64,000 bases of DNA from Catonia carolina (GCA_035578175.1 JAQMRL010000001.1:45345553-45409552); one strand, 5' to 3'. Numbered from the stretch's first letter, positions 43,108 through 55,990 are shown. The notes: generated by a model not told the origin, from the sequence alone. Made by a program: numbers and translations.

Positions 43108-43344
43108 TTCAGGTGATTTCCATTAATTTTTGTTTAAAAGTTTTTGTAAAAGTTCGGTTATCCGAACGTTGGCACTTTACGCATAACTTACGGGTGTCCG
43201 GTAAACCGGATATTGTCACTACGTAAAATATATTGACGTCCTGTTTTCCGGACTTTGTTACTGAAAGGGTTGGTATCTACAGAAAACCCATCTTTCATTA
43301 CAGTCTTCATTAGTAAAGTAGATTTTCTGTTTTTTATTTTTTTA

Positions 43345-43508
43345 TTATTATTTTAAATCGCATCAACTGCTTGGTTATTAGCGACTACGGTGGGTAATCC
43401 ATCGAGAACAGTAGGTTTCGACTTAAGAAAATTTCCAGATCCTGGCCGGGAATCGAACCCGGGACCTCCGCGTGGTAGGCTAGTGCATTAACCATTATGC
43501 TACGGAGG
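43345..43508 (-). mobile_element. tRNA-derived SINE, well preserved
   Basis: Minus strand: cacctccgtagcataatggt, AATGCACTAGCC, B box gggttcgattcccggcc, CAGGATCTGGAAATTTTC, and the tail with TAGTCGCTAATAACCAAGCA and gatgcgatttaaaataa. A close relative of 42945-43107, only 240 bases away in the same orientation but with a different anticodon-arm region, so it is not a simple duplicate. Confidence 0.85.
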
Positions 43509-43511
43509 TGA

Positions 43512-45590
43512 CCTATTTTTTATAAGCAAGAAAGTTTTATTTATGGTTTGAAAAGAAGACGTATTATTAGGATTTATGTCTTTTAAAATATCGTTAAGAG
43601 TCGTTAATAGAGCTCCTAACTTTATTTATCTTTTATTATTAATTTATATTATTATTTAAATTTTCTAAGAGTGCACGTCAGCAATAAATATATTTTGAAG
43701 AGTATCATATTTTATAGTTCAGTTAGATGGTTTTTAATTTATTTCGTCGCTTAATTTACTTGGAAAGAACATTGTTAAATATAGTATCCTCATTTGATTA
43801 AAAAGAAAAAGCCTTATTTCATATCATTTTTATACATGTAGCTAACAGAAGCTATTTAGTAAGTTATGAATATAATATTGATTAATTTCTCAAAATGATT
43901 GAAAAAATAATTTTGAAATCTGAGCTGGTTATTTAATACGTATATAAAAATAAAAGTAAATAACGGCATTAAAGAAATACCACAAGGAATTCGAAGAAAA
44001 TCCATAACGAAATTTTTTCACTTACCAGAATACAGAATTTACCACAATATTGTTTCAAAAGAGGTGCCCATGGAATGTGTAACAAGCGTAGACTACAAAC
44101 AACTGTAAACACAAAATTATTGATATTTTTAGCTACAAGAGTAGACCTATATTAGGATTACTCAATGGAAGAGTATACTATGGTTTTAGTTAATTTAAAT
44201 GTATTATTTCTTGATAACAAAATAGCTGTGCAAGTTTGTTAAATTTACTTTCATTTATTTTTAAATAGATATGATTGGTTTAAGCAGATTAGTTTCAAAA
44301 GTTTTCATTAAGAATTTTTTTATTTTATTTATTTATTTACAATATATATAATTACAATATATTTATTTAAATTTAAAAAAAACAAAATAACTTAATTTAG
44401 TTTGAAATAATATTACTGTGACATCCTTTAAAGATCAGATGACCTTTACGCAGGAGATCATCATGTAAGATCAGATAGATGATCTTCTAGATAATCTCCC
44501 ATCTTCTAAAAAAACATATATGAATTTAATAGCAAATTATTAATATAATACTTACTTAAATATTACACTTACATAGGTATTTATACATATAATAAAAAGA
44601 AACCAAAAGAAATAAACTGTCTTTTTTCTGTAACAAAAGAATAAATCTACTAACAAGGTGTAACATAATAACAGTATAAAAATTATAAATATAAAGAAAT
44701 AAAACGTTTTTGACAATTTCTGATTTTAACTTATAAAACTACAAACAAAATATACAAAAACAATTTTATTGTTAAAAATACTGCATGTTTTCTCAGTTGT
44801 ATATTTTGTCATATTTCACTAAAGAGCAGTAATTTTTGTTGTTTCTAAGTAAAATATTTGTGCCGGAGAGAGTGTTTCGAAAACTGTGAACCTAGTGAGT
44901 TTCTCGTGAGTAATAAGTGCAACCTTTGAGTACACTCAAAGGGTACAACATATGATTTTTTTCATCATTGGTTAGAGATATTTTTATTTATTGATCCAAT
45001 TCAAAGGTAATCGATAAGACTGACAGTTGTTCCTTTTACTTTGTCGATCTATAAGAAACTAGATAATGAGATTAGTTACTGTAGGTTGAACAGGAAAAAT
45101 TCACCATCTGACGATGAATACACAGATAAAAATTCTGCGCTTTTTTTTAAGGCGAAATACCATGGCGGTTATCATCGCCTGTTATTCCATACAAAGGTGT
45201 AGAGGGCCTAAGTGTAGAACGAACTTTTCTTATTACAACAATAAAATCTTATTAACTGATATATCACAAGCAAAATACTATAAATTTACATTCAAAAGTA
45301 ATATCATAGACAAAAAAAAAGCTAAAAAAGGCTTTAAAAGGCTTTAAAAGGTATCAAAAACATACACACATAATTAAACTTAATATCATAGTTAGAGTAA
45401 ATAACACTTACGACATTGACAACTTATGTAATTAAAATCTTACAAACTAGTATCACAGCCAAAATTTTAAAATTTACATAAAAAAATAATATCACAGACA
45501 TAAGGGGTCGCAGAACACTGCAAAGGGGCACCATAATAAAAACACAGACATATAAAATATAAACTTATAATAAATAATATAAAATATATA
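43512..45590. other. Long AT-rich gap
   Basis: It contains gatcagat.gat words around 44430-44510 and a duplicated 'gaaggctttaaaag' near 45325-45350. The 77-codon frame at 45114-45347 is unsupported. Confidence 0.45.
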
Positions 45591-45592
45591 CT

Positions 45593-45786
45593 GCCGGCCG
45601 CATTGGCGTAGTTGGTAACGTGCTCGTCTCTCATCATGCGGTCCTGGGCTCGAATCCCACTCAGGCACGGCATATTTTCATACAAAAAATCATTTCATCC
45701 TCATTACGCACAGTTACACCCCAACGTCGTCGCTAATGACCTTGCAGTTGATGCGACGTTAGTTGATGTGACGTTCAATTAAAAAT

Positions 45787-45790
<4 letters not shown>
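45593..45790 (+). mobile_element. tRNA-derived SINE family A with alternative tail
   Basis: The head and body equal those of 30986 (gccggccgcattggcgtagt, B-box position ggctcgaatcccactcagg, catttcatcct), but the tail is of the other type: acaccccaacgtcgtcgcta, ATGACCTTGCAGTTGATGCG, ACGTT. It ends in a TA repeat. It shares this head-tail combination with 60421-60600. Confidence 0.85.

Positions 45791-45825
<35 letters not shown>
45789..45825. repeat. (TA)n microsatellite
   Basis: About 17 TA dinucleotides at the tail of the SINE. Confidence 0.9.
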
Positions 45826-46029
45826 TATAAAATATAACTAATAAGAAAAAAAATAAAACATTCCAGATCACCCTAGACTGTCAGACACTGTTGTAAACAC
45901 TAACGGATCGTAAAAATCTTAAAGCCGCGTCCAAAATAGGGCTTTCGTCACCGAGTATATCCCGTAATTCGAAGGGAATCTTAAATCACCGACGCAATTC
46001 TGCGCTGATTCGTATTCTGTGTAATTTTA

Positions 46030-46430
46030 TGGTAAAGGTTTGTGGACTCTGCTGCAGGCAGCATCTAAAAGCCTGAAGCGTTCTAAATGTGGCTCTACCA
46101 CAGGATGTTGAGAGGATTGTGGATGGACCATATTACAAATGAGGAGATTCTTGAGTGGAAGAAATACTTTCTTTTGTAAAAATCCAACAATTCCATACTT
46201 AAGACACGTTGTGCGAATTGTGAGCAGATACCAACTACTGCAATTAATATTATTGTACAAGGAAAGGTGTTCGGGAAAAGGAGTATGGGAAGAACAACCT
46301 CATGGTTAAAAATACAAGAAACTGGTACTCAATCACTACGACACAGCTAATCAGAGAAGTAGTCAACATGCTCGTAATAATGATAGCAAATATGGTTGCA
46401 AATATCCGGAACGGATAGGAGATTTAAAAA
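46030..46430 (+). mobile_element. LINE 3' fragment, IANIRNG family
   Basis: Plus strand with frame changes: RRMLRIVDGPYYK-like residues around 46100-46140, VKIQQFHT, then TRKGVREKEYGKNNLMVKNT or, in the parallel frame, GKVFGKRSMGRTTSWLKIQE, followed by RNWYSITTTQLIREVVNMLV, MIANMVANIRNG. It matches the LINE end GK(V/I)(E/F)GKRG.GRR..SWLKNLR.WF..(S/T)T.LFRAA.. and the terminal IANIRNG. The end is well conserved and the start poorly so. The same family as 56640-57060 (-). Confidence 0.8.
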
Positions 46431-46727
46431 GAAACAGAGACATTTCTTAATTTCGTCCAGTGATGTATTACGTATTGGTCAAAACATTAAAGGAAAAAAT
46501 ATTAATAGACAGAATATTAGTAAACAGAATAGACTGTTTAATTTCTTTGTAAAAACAAGTAAAAACTTTGTCTTATACATTGGAATAATATTGTGGTTGC
46601 CAACAAGTATTACGTGAATTAATTTTAAACAACTCCACGAGTATCCGATAGCTTTATTTCGTATATTCATACACATATAGGCTACTATAAAAATGTCGAC
46701 ACATTTATTACCTAAAAATTAAGAAAA

Positions 46728-46880
46728 TACAGTAGTGGTGAGCACAACAGTATTGTATCCCATGGGTCCCGGGTTCGATTCCCGATCAAGGTCATTTTTT
46801 CATTTTTATTTATTCGTCTCATATTATTTCCTATACATGAGCCAAGGTTTGTATAGACAACCAACAAAAAAATGAATCGC
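46728..46880 (+). mobile_element. tRNA-derived SINE
   Basis: A box-like agtggtgagcacaacag, B box gggttcgattcccgatcaa (46769-46787), then catttttatttattcgtctc and a short A-run at 46864. The tail differs from the other families. Confidence 0.7.
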
Positions 46881-46899
46881 TTACAATAATGTTTTCTTG

Positions 46900-49215
46900 A
46901 CAATTGATGAATTTTGTCAAAAAAGAAATAGTGGTTATTAAAATGTTTCCCTTAGATACAAATTTGGAAATCTTTATGATAAATTGGTGTTACGTAGCAA
47001 AAGAGGTCTTATTTTGATTTTCGGCTCAGATATGGAAAATTTACATTATGTTCTACATAAATTCCTCTAATTAACCTTGTCTCTAATTACCCTATAGGTT
47101 AATTTTTTCCTCTAATATGACCAATTTTAGACCACGTGAGGTGGCTTTAGACGTTTCTGGAAGATCTTTTTGTATCCCACATACTCAGAACTTGTTAACT
47201 GTAGGCTTTTCTTCTTTCTTCTGTCCATCCGGTGTTCTTTTTTTTGTGCTCTTTATGGAAGAGCACTAAAAGTCCGTAATAAGTTGTTGAAATGTGGTTC
47301 AGTTCTTGAAGTTTTCTTGGTTGTCCAATACATTAATGTTTTGTAATATTACAAAACAAATTTGTTGTGAAACAATCAACTTGTAACTTGCTGGGATTCC
47401 GTAATTAGAATAAGTATCAGGACAGATTTGTTCAATCTTTCCGGGAAAAATAATATATTCCAAAATGGACTAAATGGAATCTATTCTTACTGAAAAAAAT
47501 TATATTTTTTGCAATTTATTCAATACACAGTCGGTAACTTTATGCACTAAGTTATTTTTATTTTGTTTTATTTCTAACATCTGAGGTTATTTACAATCAG
47601 TTAAAAACAAAAACTATAAGTAAATAGCATGAACGGGTTCACATGATGAAGACAATACCCAATGGTATTGCTTCGGAAAGGAAAAAAATTAAATATAATT
47701 TTTGAAAACATAAACTAGATAAAATATGAAAAACAGTTACAGAAAAGGTAACAAAATTAATAACGGTGATAGAATGCGTAGAGGAAGAAGATGATGTTAA
47801 TAGAGATGATGTTGGTGATTTTTATATTTTAAATATCATTTCGTTTGTTTACAAAAATAAATTTAGTGATAATCAGCTATCTGTAAGTATTTTTTCTTTG
47901 GAAAAGAAAAGACTGGATTATTTTAACTATTTCATTACACAGAACTAAGTAAATGTGTTAAAATTCAGGGTTACATGAAAAAAAGAAACAGACTCAATTA
48001 GTACTACAGTGACACCTAAACATAATAAATCCCTGTAACGCAGGTGTAATAATATTATAACTGTCCGTTAAGGTAACTACCTAATACCTTACGCAAGAGC
48101 ATTATGTAGGCTTAAATACTTTTTAATAATCAAAAAAAAAAAATTAATAAGGCGCCTGATTGATAAACAGTTTAAAAGATAATATTTACGGGACAATGGC
48201 CTTCCCACTTTCTTAAAAAGAAAAACATTAGCAGCCTATATTGGCAACCCTTAATTAGGTCACTCTGTCCGCTGCACCCACAATAATTGATTGTTGTTTG
48301 TCTATTGTTATCCCTTTCCCGTCTTATAAATTGTTCATGACTAACTACCCATTCGCCAGGCTCGGTCACGCTTCATAAAAAACAATGTTTAGTGCAAGTT
48401 ACTATGTCTCAATAGTTGTGACTTTGTTTTTGATAGTTTAAACGAGCAGTTTCAATTTTAAAACGATTTATATAGTGTACTTGGATTTTCTAAATGGATA
48501 ATTTTCGTAATTCTTTAAGTTAATTTTTACTACAGAATTTATATATCATATACGTTTATTGTTCTCTCTGGTTCTAACCGTTGGTTTCATAATAATTATT
48601 TTCATATAACACGAGCTACTAAAAATATTTTGCGCCTAAGGTAAGCTGTGTAGCTCTGGTGAATTATTCTAGGAATTTTTAATTAGATACCTTTTTATTT
48701 AGATACACCTTGGTCCGAAATAGGCTCAGTTAAATTTTTATGAAGATATCACTTTTGGTTCAATAACTTTAGGAAGAAACCCCGCTTTGGCCTTGTAGCT
48801 TTAAATATATTATTTTGATATTTAGTAAAGTAATCCCAAATTAAAAGTTTTCAGTATTAAAATATTCGCAAGCTCAAAGTTTGCAGTATTGTTACGCCCA
48901 AAATAATATCAATATCTTTGTAGTGTTATCAATCCGTTTAATATCAACATAGCTGTAAATTAATTCAATATGAAAATAGTCAAAGGGGCTGTGCTAGTAC
49001 CTTAAAGGAATTTCTTTATAGCCTACTGTATTTTTCTAAAATCGATCAGTATTTTAGTCATCACTTAATATGATGGATTTTGGACAGGATAGACAGTATT
49101 ATAAATTTTTCAGAAACTAGCTGTAAAGAAAAACAGGATATTCGGATTTTTGTCACTATCTTAGCCACGAAACGGGTTTCTTAATGGACATCCTAAAGTT
49201 AATGTAATGATTGTA
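46900..49215. other. Long gap without recognised elements
   Basis: One small perfect hairpin: gtgctctt at 47246-47253 pairs with aagagcac at 47259-47266 around a 5-base loop, preceded by an 11-base T-run. Frames at 47766 and 48172 are unsupported. Confidence 0.45.
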
Positions 49216-49221
49216 GCTTTT

Positions 49222-49386
49222 TTTTTGTTTAACGTCTGACTGTTTTGCAATTACTGCTAATGCAGACGGTGAGAAGGGTGATAGATGAAATGAGTGATGA
49301 AAAAATGCTAGACCTGACCGGGAATCAAACCTGGGACCCCGGCGTAGAAGCCAATTGTGCTAACCACTACGGCAACGGGCCGGCCA
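49222..49386 (-). mobile_element. tRNA-derived SINE, family A tail with a different tRNA head
   Basis: Minus strand: ggccggcccgttgccgtagt, ggttagcacaattggc (A-box region), B box aggtttgattcccggtcag, TTCATCACTCATTTCATC, and the tail CTGCATTAGCAGTAATTGCA, AAACAGTCAGACGTTAAAC with an A-rich end (T-run on the plus strand, 49221-49229). The tail is that of 30986-31148, but the tRNA-like part is distinct. Confidence 0.85.
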
Positions 49387-49389
49387 ATG

Positions 49390-50240
49390 ATTGTAGCGCT
49401 TTATTTAGTAATATAAAATATCAGTTTAAAATTTTTACTCAGTTTGTCGTCGTTCTGTCTCCAAAAATATTTTACGGGTAATTATGTTAAAATTGGTTTT
49501 CAGTCAGTTTTAAGGCAATTATGGGAATCTGGTAGGGCTGAGTATAAGATGTATGGAATTTTTTTTGTAAGAAATAACAATATTATTATTTTTTCTGCGG
49601 TACGCTTGTTTCAATTGACATCAAATTATTAATTATAGGATCAATCTATAAAAAATAAAATCATCTGTAATTGTACAAACTCTAGATTCGTGTCGTGACG
49701 GAATGCACGTAAAAATATCTAAACATTGAAAACAAAATTGTTATTTCAAACGCACTGAAATGACATAATACAACATTCTTTTATCAAAGAGAATAGAAAG
49801 AGATATTCAATAGGATATCTTATATATACAAAAAATATACTAAAAATTAGGAGTGAGAAAAAACAGATTTCGAAAGAAAATTCAGAAATAATTACTGCCA
49901 ACGTGAGAGTATAACAGAAGCAGAATATTAAAAGTTTATTTTTATCATTTATCAACTTACAATAAAATTTGTGACAATAATTTACCCATAAAGTTTTCGT
50001 TGCGATTATCTAAAGAATCTTACGAATGTGAACGGTGAGTCTGTGAATAGAGTACCAAATTAATATCAAACTTTAATCCAAATTAATTACAGTTACCTTT
50101 ATTGTTGTAGATGTAGAACTCAATAGGGATTTTATTGTTGTCGGAAATAATAATAATAATAATTTGACGGTACATTTTAAAATTAAATTAATTTTTAAAA
50201 ACAGGCGACTCAGAATGCAAATAATACACTTAATTATAAA
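49390..50240. other. AT-rich gap with an (AAT)n tract
   Basis: An AAT trinucleotide repeat lies at about 50145-50163. Short frames are unsupported. Confidence 0.45.
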
Positions 50241-50244
50241 TACC

Positions 50245-50545
50245 CACCGGGTTGGTTAAGTTGTAAATTCATCCCCGTGAGTCAACTGTTTAAATGCTGA
50301 CTCACGAAGGTTCCGTAGTACAAATCCTAGTAAAGGAAATTACTTTTATATATGGATTTTAATACTAGACAGTGGTTACCGGCGTACTTAGATGATTTAA
50401 GTTCAATTAAACACTCTCAGGAATATTCGGTCTGAGTCTGTACAATAACACACCTCATTTATACTTCATACAAGTCATCCTCATCTCATTGGGTCATGGG
50501 ATTGTTTATTGTTCTGAAGTTGTACAAATTGCAACGTATACAACC
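50245..50545 (+). mobile_element. SINE family B, longest copy
   Basis: It contains the full head: ccgggttggttaagttgtaa (A-box-like tggttaagttg), tgactcacgaaggttccgta, gtacaaatcctagtaaagg (B-box region), then the complete family body to tcatgggattgtttattgtt and the end cgtatacaaccataggccta. About 300 bases, which suggests the family's full length. Confidence 0.85.
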
Positions 50546-50827
50546 ATAGGCCTACTGGGGATAAAAATACTTATAAACAAAACAAATAGAATAACACAAC
50601 ACATCGAGATATCACAGAAAGTAGTACAGTGTACTGCAATATGTTTAAAAAATTAATAGATATTAATTTAACTGTGGGTGTAAAATATTTGAATCTACCT
50701 AGTAAACGTTCCTATTATTAATAGATTTATATTTAACTGTGGATTTAAAATTAATGTAATATAACCGTATTTAGTGTCAGTGAAAAGAGACATTTCATTC
50801 TTCTACGTTCTTTTATCTTTTACTTTT

Positions 50828-50990
50828 TGGTTTTACGTCCGACTGTTATGCACCTTAAGGTTACTGAAGACGGTAAAGAACCATACATGAAAATGAGTGA
50901 TGAAAACACACCAAACGTGACCGGGAATCGAACCCGCGATCTCTGGCATTGTAGCTAGTTAAGATGACCTTCTACACCAAGGTCAGTCTT
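50828..50990 (-). mobile_element. tRNA-derived SINE, family A-like
   Basis: Minus strand: gactgaccttggtgtagaag, B box gggttcgattcccggtcacg, TTTGGTGTGTTTTCATCACTC, then a diverged tail (CCGTCTTCAGTAACC, CATAACAGTCGGACGTAAAACC). The tail is of the CTGCATTAGCAG...CAGTCGGACGTTAAACC type. Confidence 0.8.
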
Positions 50991-50999
50991 ATTACATAT

Positions 51000-52040
51000 C
51001 GAATTTCATTACACTTTACATTAGAAAGAAAGTAAGTAACGTGAAAAATCTGGAACCAGAGTTATAAATGGGCTTCTAGTTTCAATTCCTGCGCAAAACA
51101 AAATAATTTTTTCTACGGTGACACTTACGTGACGGTTATGTTCTCGTAAAGTAAAATCCTTTACTTTAACACGACTTCATAATAAATTCACACCATCTCA
51201 TACTTCCGGAGTCACCTAATAATCCTAAAATTAAGAAAGACCTACTATGGGCAAAAAATTAACAAAGCCTAATGTTTTAATTAATATGTTGATATGTTCT
51301 TTACAGTAATTTAGTGTTCTCTTTAGATTTGGTCATTCAGTAACACAAAAACATATTTAAAATTCGAGGAGACTCATCTGTAGAAAAAAGTTTGTTACGG
51401 TAGTCACACTTCAATGAAATTAATAAGACGGTAGAAGTTATTTGTAGATAATTGGATGTTATTATGACCGATCATAATTAGGAGGATATGAAGCGTTGAA
51501 AATTAGATTGCACCTAAAATAACCGTTGCAATAAGGTAGAGCTAATCCTATTATGTAGTTCAAAGGGAAAAACTATCATGTTTTCCTTTTATTAAATAAC
51601 TACAAACCTATAAAATAACATCTTTGTGTAAAGTTTTACATATAACCTATTCAGAATAACTAAAATATTTATTTTTAATTTAACGATTGAATTGGTGCTC
51701 GACTATAAATTTTCGGCACACTTATAACATCAGATGGTATACAACAGAGAATTACATTTTCTAAAAGGTTGAAAGAGGTAGGCGCATCACCAAAATATTA
51801 CATCCGGTTTTGTGGAGTAATCACTTATCTTGTAACACTAAGAAGAGGATCTTCCGTTTTTTTTTTGAAAGGCCCTCTATTTATGGCTCTCTGAGGTTTG
51901 ACTCTCCAACCAAAATTTAGAAGCAGCTTAATCGCTACGGAAATACAACGTTTCTTGAGAAGAATTTTTCAGCTGACTTCGCTATATTGAGTTAGGAATA
52001 AAAAACTTTAAAAAATAATGGGCAAAATGTTTTTATTAAT
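51000..52040. other. Gap without recognised features
   Basis: No credible frame or repeat family was noticed. Confidence 0.45.
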
Positions 52041-52049
52041 AGTGATAAA

Positions 52050-52240
52050 ATTGAAGTAAGATAACTCATCTAGTAAAGCCAACTGCAAAGAATGAAAGAG
52101 GACAGGGACCACAGAAGATTTGGCTATGATTTTCAGCTTAACTAAGATAGCAAGTGCGACCCAGAAATGAGTGGACGGATGGTGTTATGAAAGCTATTGG
52201 GAGGAGGGGTTTAAGGGATTTAAAGGTGTTCAATAAATGA
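52050..52240 (+). mobile_element. Possible LINE 3' fragment
   Basis: Plus strand across shifts: a PTAKNERGQGPQKIW-like segment, then NEWTDGVMKAIGRRGLRDLK. It resembles the LINE end GRR.RGRP.KRW.DGV..DL..RGL. About 60 codons only; chance similarity cannot be excluded. Confidence 0.45.
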
Positions 52241-52244
52241 ATTT

Positions 52245-52995
52245 TTGTGTGATAATAATAATCTTTACTTTATCGGCGTGGCGTGAAACTGGACTACCTA
52301 CGGAGAAGTTCACTTCTCCAAGATCTCTAATCTCTTTGCTTATACTTTATCCTCGCTGCACCATGTTAAATCTCCTTAATATAGACAGAAATTACGCGTT
52401 TGAGAAGCTTTGTCTATTTACCCGCGAGTTTATATTCAGACTATTATAGCTTAACAGTATTTTGTTACAGAATAACAGCTTTTTCCGGTAAGTAATTATA
52501 CAATTTTTCATAGTTAATCTTGTAATGTGGTACTGAACGTATAAAAGCGATCCTCTTAAAAAACGGATAGAAAATCCAGGTTCCGTAATAATTTAGACGC
52601 TGAATTAAAAGGTTGTTACAATTTGTATAAAAAAGTGGATTACGTGTTTTGTAGCGTTGGGGAAAACCTACACAAATGTTTTGGTCAATGATATCACGCC
52701 GCTTTAAATTACTACCAGAATGTTTATAACATATTTTTGTCACCCTTTCAAAGAAATTTGCTTAACAAAAACGATTAAACTACTGATCTATCTAAAAAAA
52801 TATGCTAAGTATTTATATAATTACCAGAGAACAAAACTATCTATACTAATATATAATTTTTATTTACTGTCACTACGATTTATTTAAATTATTTTCAGAT
52901 GGATTGAATTTTATTACAAAAGTATTATTTTTAATAGTTAGACTATATAAAAAATTGTCATGTAAAATAACAAAATTAATGATTTCAACCAAATT
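52245..52995. other. Gap without recognised features
   Basis: A 92-codon minus-strand frame (52465-52743) and a 70-codon plus frame (52237-52449) match nothing recognised. Confidence 0.45.
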
Positions 52996-52999
52996 CTTG

Positions 53000-53165
53000 G
53001 TTCATTGGTTACCGTGCTAGAATAAAAAGTAAGGGTTCCGGATTTCATTTCCGGCTTAAATCTTAAAAGTGTAACCAACTAATTGATTATGAAAATACAC
53101 CGAGACAATACAATAAACTTCTGTTGTGCTAATGACCAAGCACGTACATCAGATGATGAATTCGT
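53000..53165 (+). mobile_element. Decayed tRNA-derived SINE
   Basis: ggttcattggttaccgtgct (A-box-like), gggttccggatttcatttcc (diverged B box, about 53031-53050), and a tail with tgctaatgaccaagcacgta matching the GTCGCTAATGACC module of other copies. Confidence 0.6.
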
Positions 53166-53329
53166 GACACATATCAGGTAGTCTATGGAAAACTCTCAAG
53201 AACCAATACACAACAGAACTAGTGCAACAGTTTGTGCTGCAACAGTGTCAGCACAAACTACTGTATAAAAGTAAATAATTTTAAAATTTTATTCAAAATT
53301 TATGATTGTTATTTTTATTAACAAATTTT

Positions 53330-53420
53330 GAATGGACGAAAGGAAATAATTTAAGGAAAGGAAAGGATTAAAATAAGGAAAGGATTTTGAAATAAAGAAA
53401 GGAAATTACAAACAGAAGTG
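53330..53420 (+). repeat. Purine-rich ggaaag/aggaaa repeat
   Basis: Overlapping repeats of aaggaaaggatt and ggaaataatttaaggaaag. No clear unit length. Confidence 0.7.
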
Positions 53421-53639
53421 AACGTAGGCCTACTATTAAATGGTTGTCGGTAGTAAATAGCTTGTCAGAAGTTTTACAGTAGCATACATACATCCATGAA
53501 GCAAAAATGAAAACTAAAAATACGTGATACTCTAAACATATGTCAGTAGGTAGAATTAATTAGTGAAAAATTCTTAATTTTTTTCTACAATGGATGAAGG
53601 TTGTTCAAATTAAATCAACAGTTCAAATTTTCTTACATT

Positions 53640-53828
53640 TATTTTTATTTTTAAAAAAATCACATTAACTTCTTTCAGTATCAGCGACTACTGTGAGTTT
53701 CGGTACGAAATCGGTCGGTTCTAACATGTGTTAAGTTTTTGATTTTAGCTGGGAATCAAATCCGGGACTTCATCCTTAGTAGTGTACATTGCAGGTTAAC
53801 GCTCTAACCACTGAACCACAGAAGTGTC
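53640..53828 (-). mobile_element. tRNA-derived SINE
   Basis: Minus strand: cacttctgtggttcagtggt, tagagcgttaacc (A-box region), B box ccggatttgattcccagct, then AAATCAAAAACTTAACAC and the tail with AGTAGTCGCTGATACTGAAA. Related to 43345-43508. Confidence 0.75.
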
Positions 53829-53831
53829 CTA

Positions 53832-54240
53832 ACCAATTTCTTTATGTTTAAAACGGTATTTAATAAATTACTATATTTGAAAAATTAATTTTTCATTATA
53901 TAATTTCAATAACTTAATTCAAAATATACTACTATAATTAGTTTTATAGTATTAAAGAAAAACATAACGATGTACGCGAGAGTAGGCTATATAATTCGTT
54001 TAATAAGCAGTTTTTGCCGTACTTCAGTAAAGGTAGAAAATTGTAGAGTACAAAAAGACTTGGTGTATTATTAAAGTATTTTAATTGAATAGAATGAAAT
54101 CCAGTTTCGCAATTGCTAATAATTATTTTTATAATTCGAATGATTATGTACTTTGATAGTGTGATATTTTTTTATTAATGGCTGGAGATTGTGCACGTGC
54201 CGCATAGACGCATTTGTTGTTATATAAATTGTTATTATTT
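53832..54240. other. AT-rich gap
   Basis: Nothing recognised. Confidence 0.45.
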
Positions 54241-54249
54241 TTTTTTTTA

Positions 54250-54490
54250 AAGTAAACCTAGTGAAGGTAGTTACTTTTATACGAATTTGTATACTATATA
54301 GACAGTGGTTACCGGTTTTTCTTTGATGGTTGGAGTTTAATTAACCATACTCTCTCAGAAATGGTTGGTCTGAGTCTGCAGAAGACTACACCTCATTTAC
54401 ACGTCATATAAGTCATCTTCATCTCATTAGGATTGCTTATTGTTCTTAAATTGAACAGATTTAAACGTACGCTCATCAGGGATTAAAAAA
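54250..54490 (+). mobile_element. SINE family B, copy 5
   Basis: It starts at cctagtgaaggtagttactt, continues cgaatttgtatactatatag, ACAGTGGTTACCGG, gatggttggagtttaattaa, ctctctcagaaatggttggt, gcagaagactacacctcatt, and ends cgctcatcagggattaaaaa. The head is lost. Confidence 0.8.
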
Positions 54491-54491
54491 A

Positions 54492-55990
54492 CATTTAAAA
54501 AAGGTTTTTATTATCAATTGCATCCAGCAGACTCCAAAAAGAGATTATAGTTCGTATTAAGATAAAAACTGAAAAGTCCTAATATTAACATTATGTTAAA
54601 TTCATGTCATTTATTCATTTCATGTATGTATTACTTCTTACTTTCTACTTTACTTACTAATAATTTGCTACATTAATACATAATTTACCTAAGCGTCTAA
54701 GAAATTAATTAATTTTTTCACCCTAATGTGTTGTAACATTTGGTATATTTAATTTTAACTTATTTGACACATAAAAACAAATGACAATCAAAATAAAAAC
54801 AAAAGAACATCGGTTTTAAATAAAATTTTAATTAAATCTGACCGGCTTTTTAAAAAAATAAAATTTAGAATATTTTAGATATTATTATTATTTAATATAT
54901 TTTATAAAGTGTATCTTAGCTATTATTGAATTAATATTTAATAGTTTACCTTTATTCTATTTGTATCGTTTCTGAAGTCCGTCGCTCGCCTTAAGAGTTC
55001 GTTCAATGTTCCAATGGTATTTAATATATTTCTTGCCGTATTTCAATTAACTAATTTTCTTTCACTTCAGTTTCATTTCATAGGTCTGTCTGTGACTTTA
55101 TACTATGAATTATAAAACAATTATACTTTATATTTACTTAACACATTCCATAAATCAAACCGCACATGAACACAACCATTCTCTTCAAACTACCCCGGCC
55201 AACAGCACACCAAATCAAATATGCATTCACTTATATTAATTACGTTTTGTTAGATAATTTTTAAAACTTTCAAATAAAATATAAATTTGTGTTTTAAATA
55301 TGTATTTTCAACTTATTTGATGATCTGCGTAGATATTTCTTCATATTTCTTTATTTTAAAATTTTAATAAATGTTTTTTTGTAACTTTTAAACACTCTTT
55401 TGATTCGTTTAAACATAAAACCTTCCATCACTAAATTAACACTTGATTTTTAATTATTAGCTGAGATTATTAAGTTATTTAATTTAATAATTTAGAAATA
55501 AGATTTTAATTATAATTAGCCAGTTTAATAATTTACAAAATGTAAGAATTTAATTATAAATGTTTACATAATTATCAATAGCAGTCAGGTTATAAACACA
55601 TGGTTAATACCATCTTGTACATTTTTAATGCTAAGTGTGAATCTTACATTGTATTCATTTATAACAGTAAGTAACAGCATGGTTTTTTTCATAAAAGGGA
55701 CCCTACAGAACAAATTTATTAGTAATTTCTTATAAAATATTATTTTTCATGTGATCTGGAAAATTCGGTTGGGTAGGTCAAAACTTATGATTTACAGAAA
55801 TAGTAAAGTTTAGACAACTAAAATTGTTAGAAAAATTAGCGATCCTGGGTACTTTTCTTACATTAAATAGTATTGTATCCTTTACATTCCTTCTATCTTT
55901 AAGTAACTCAAAGAACTTACGGCGAATAAAAGGGGCTTCTAAATGATACAGACCACGCTAAAATATTTTTGAATTCTTGAGCGGGTATTT
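54492..55990. other. AT-rich gap
   Basis: No credible frame and no recognised repeat. Confidence 0.5.

Noticed and set aside
43020..43110. Functional tRNA gene
   Set aside because: A and B boxes are present, but the cloverleaf is imperfect, and the same unit with body and tail recurs at many loci, so these are SINE heads.
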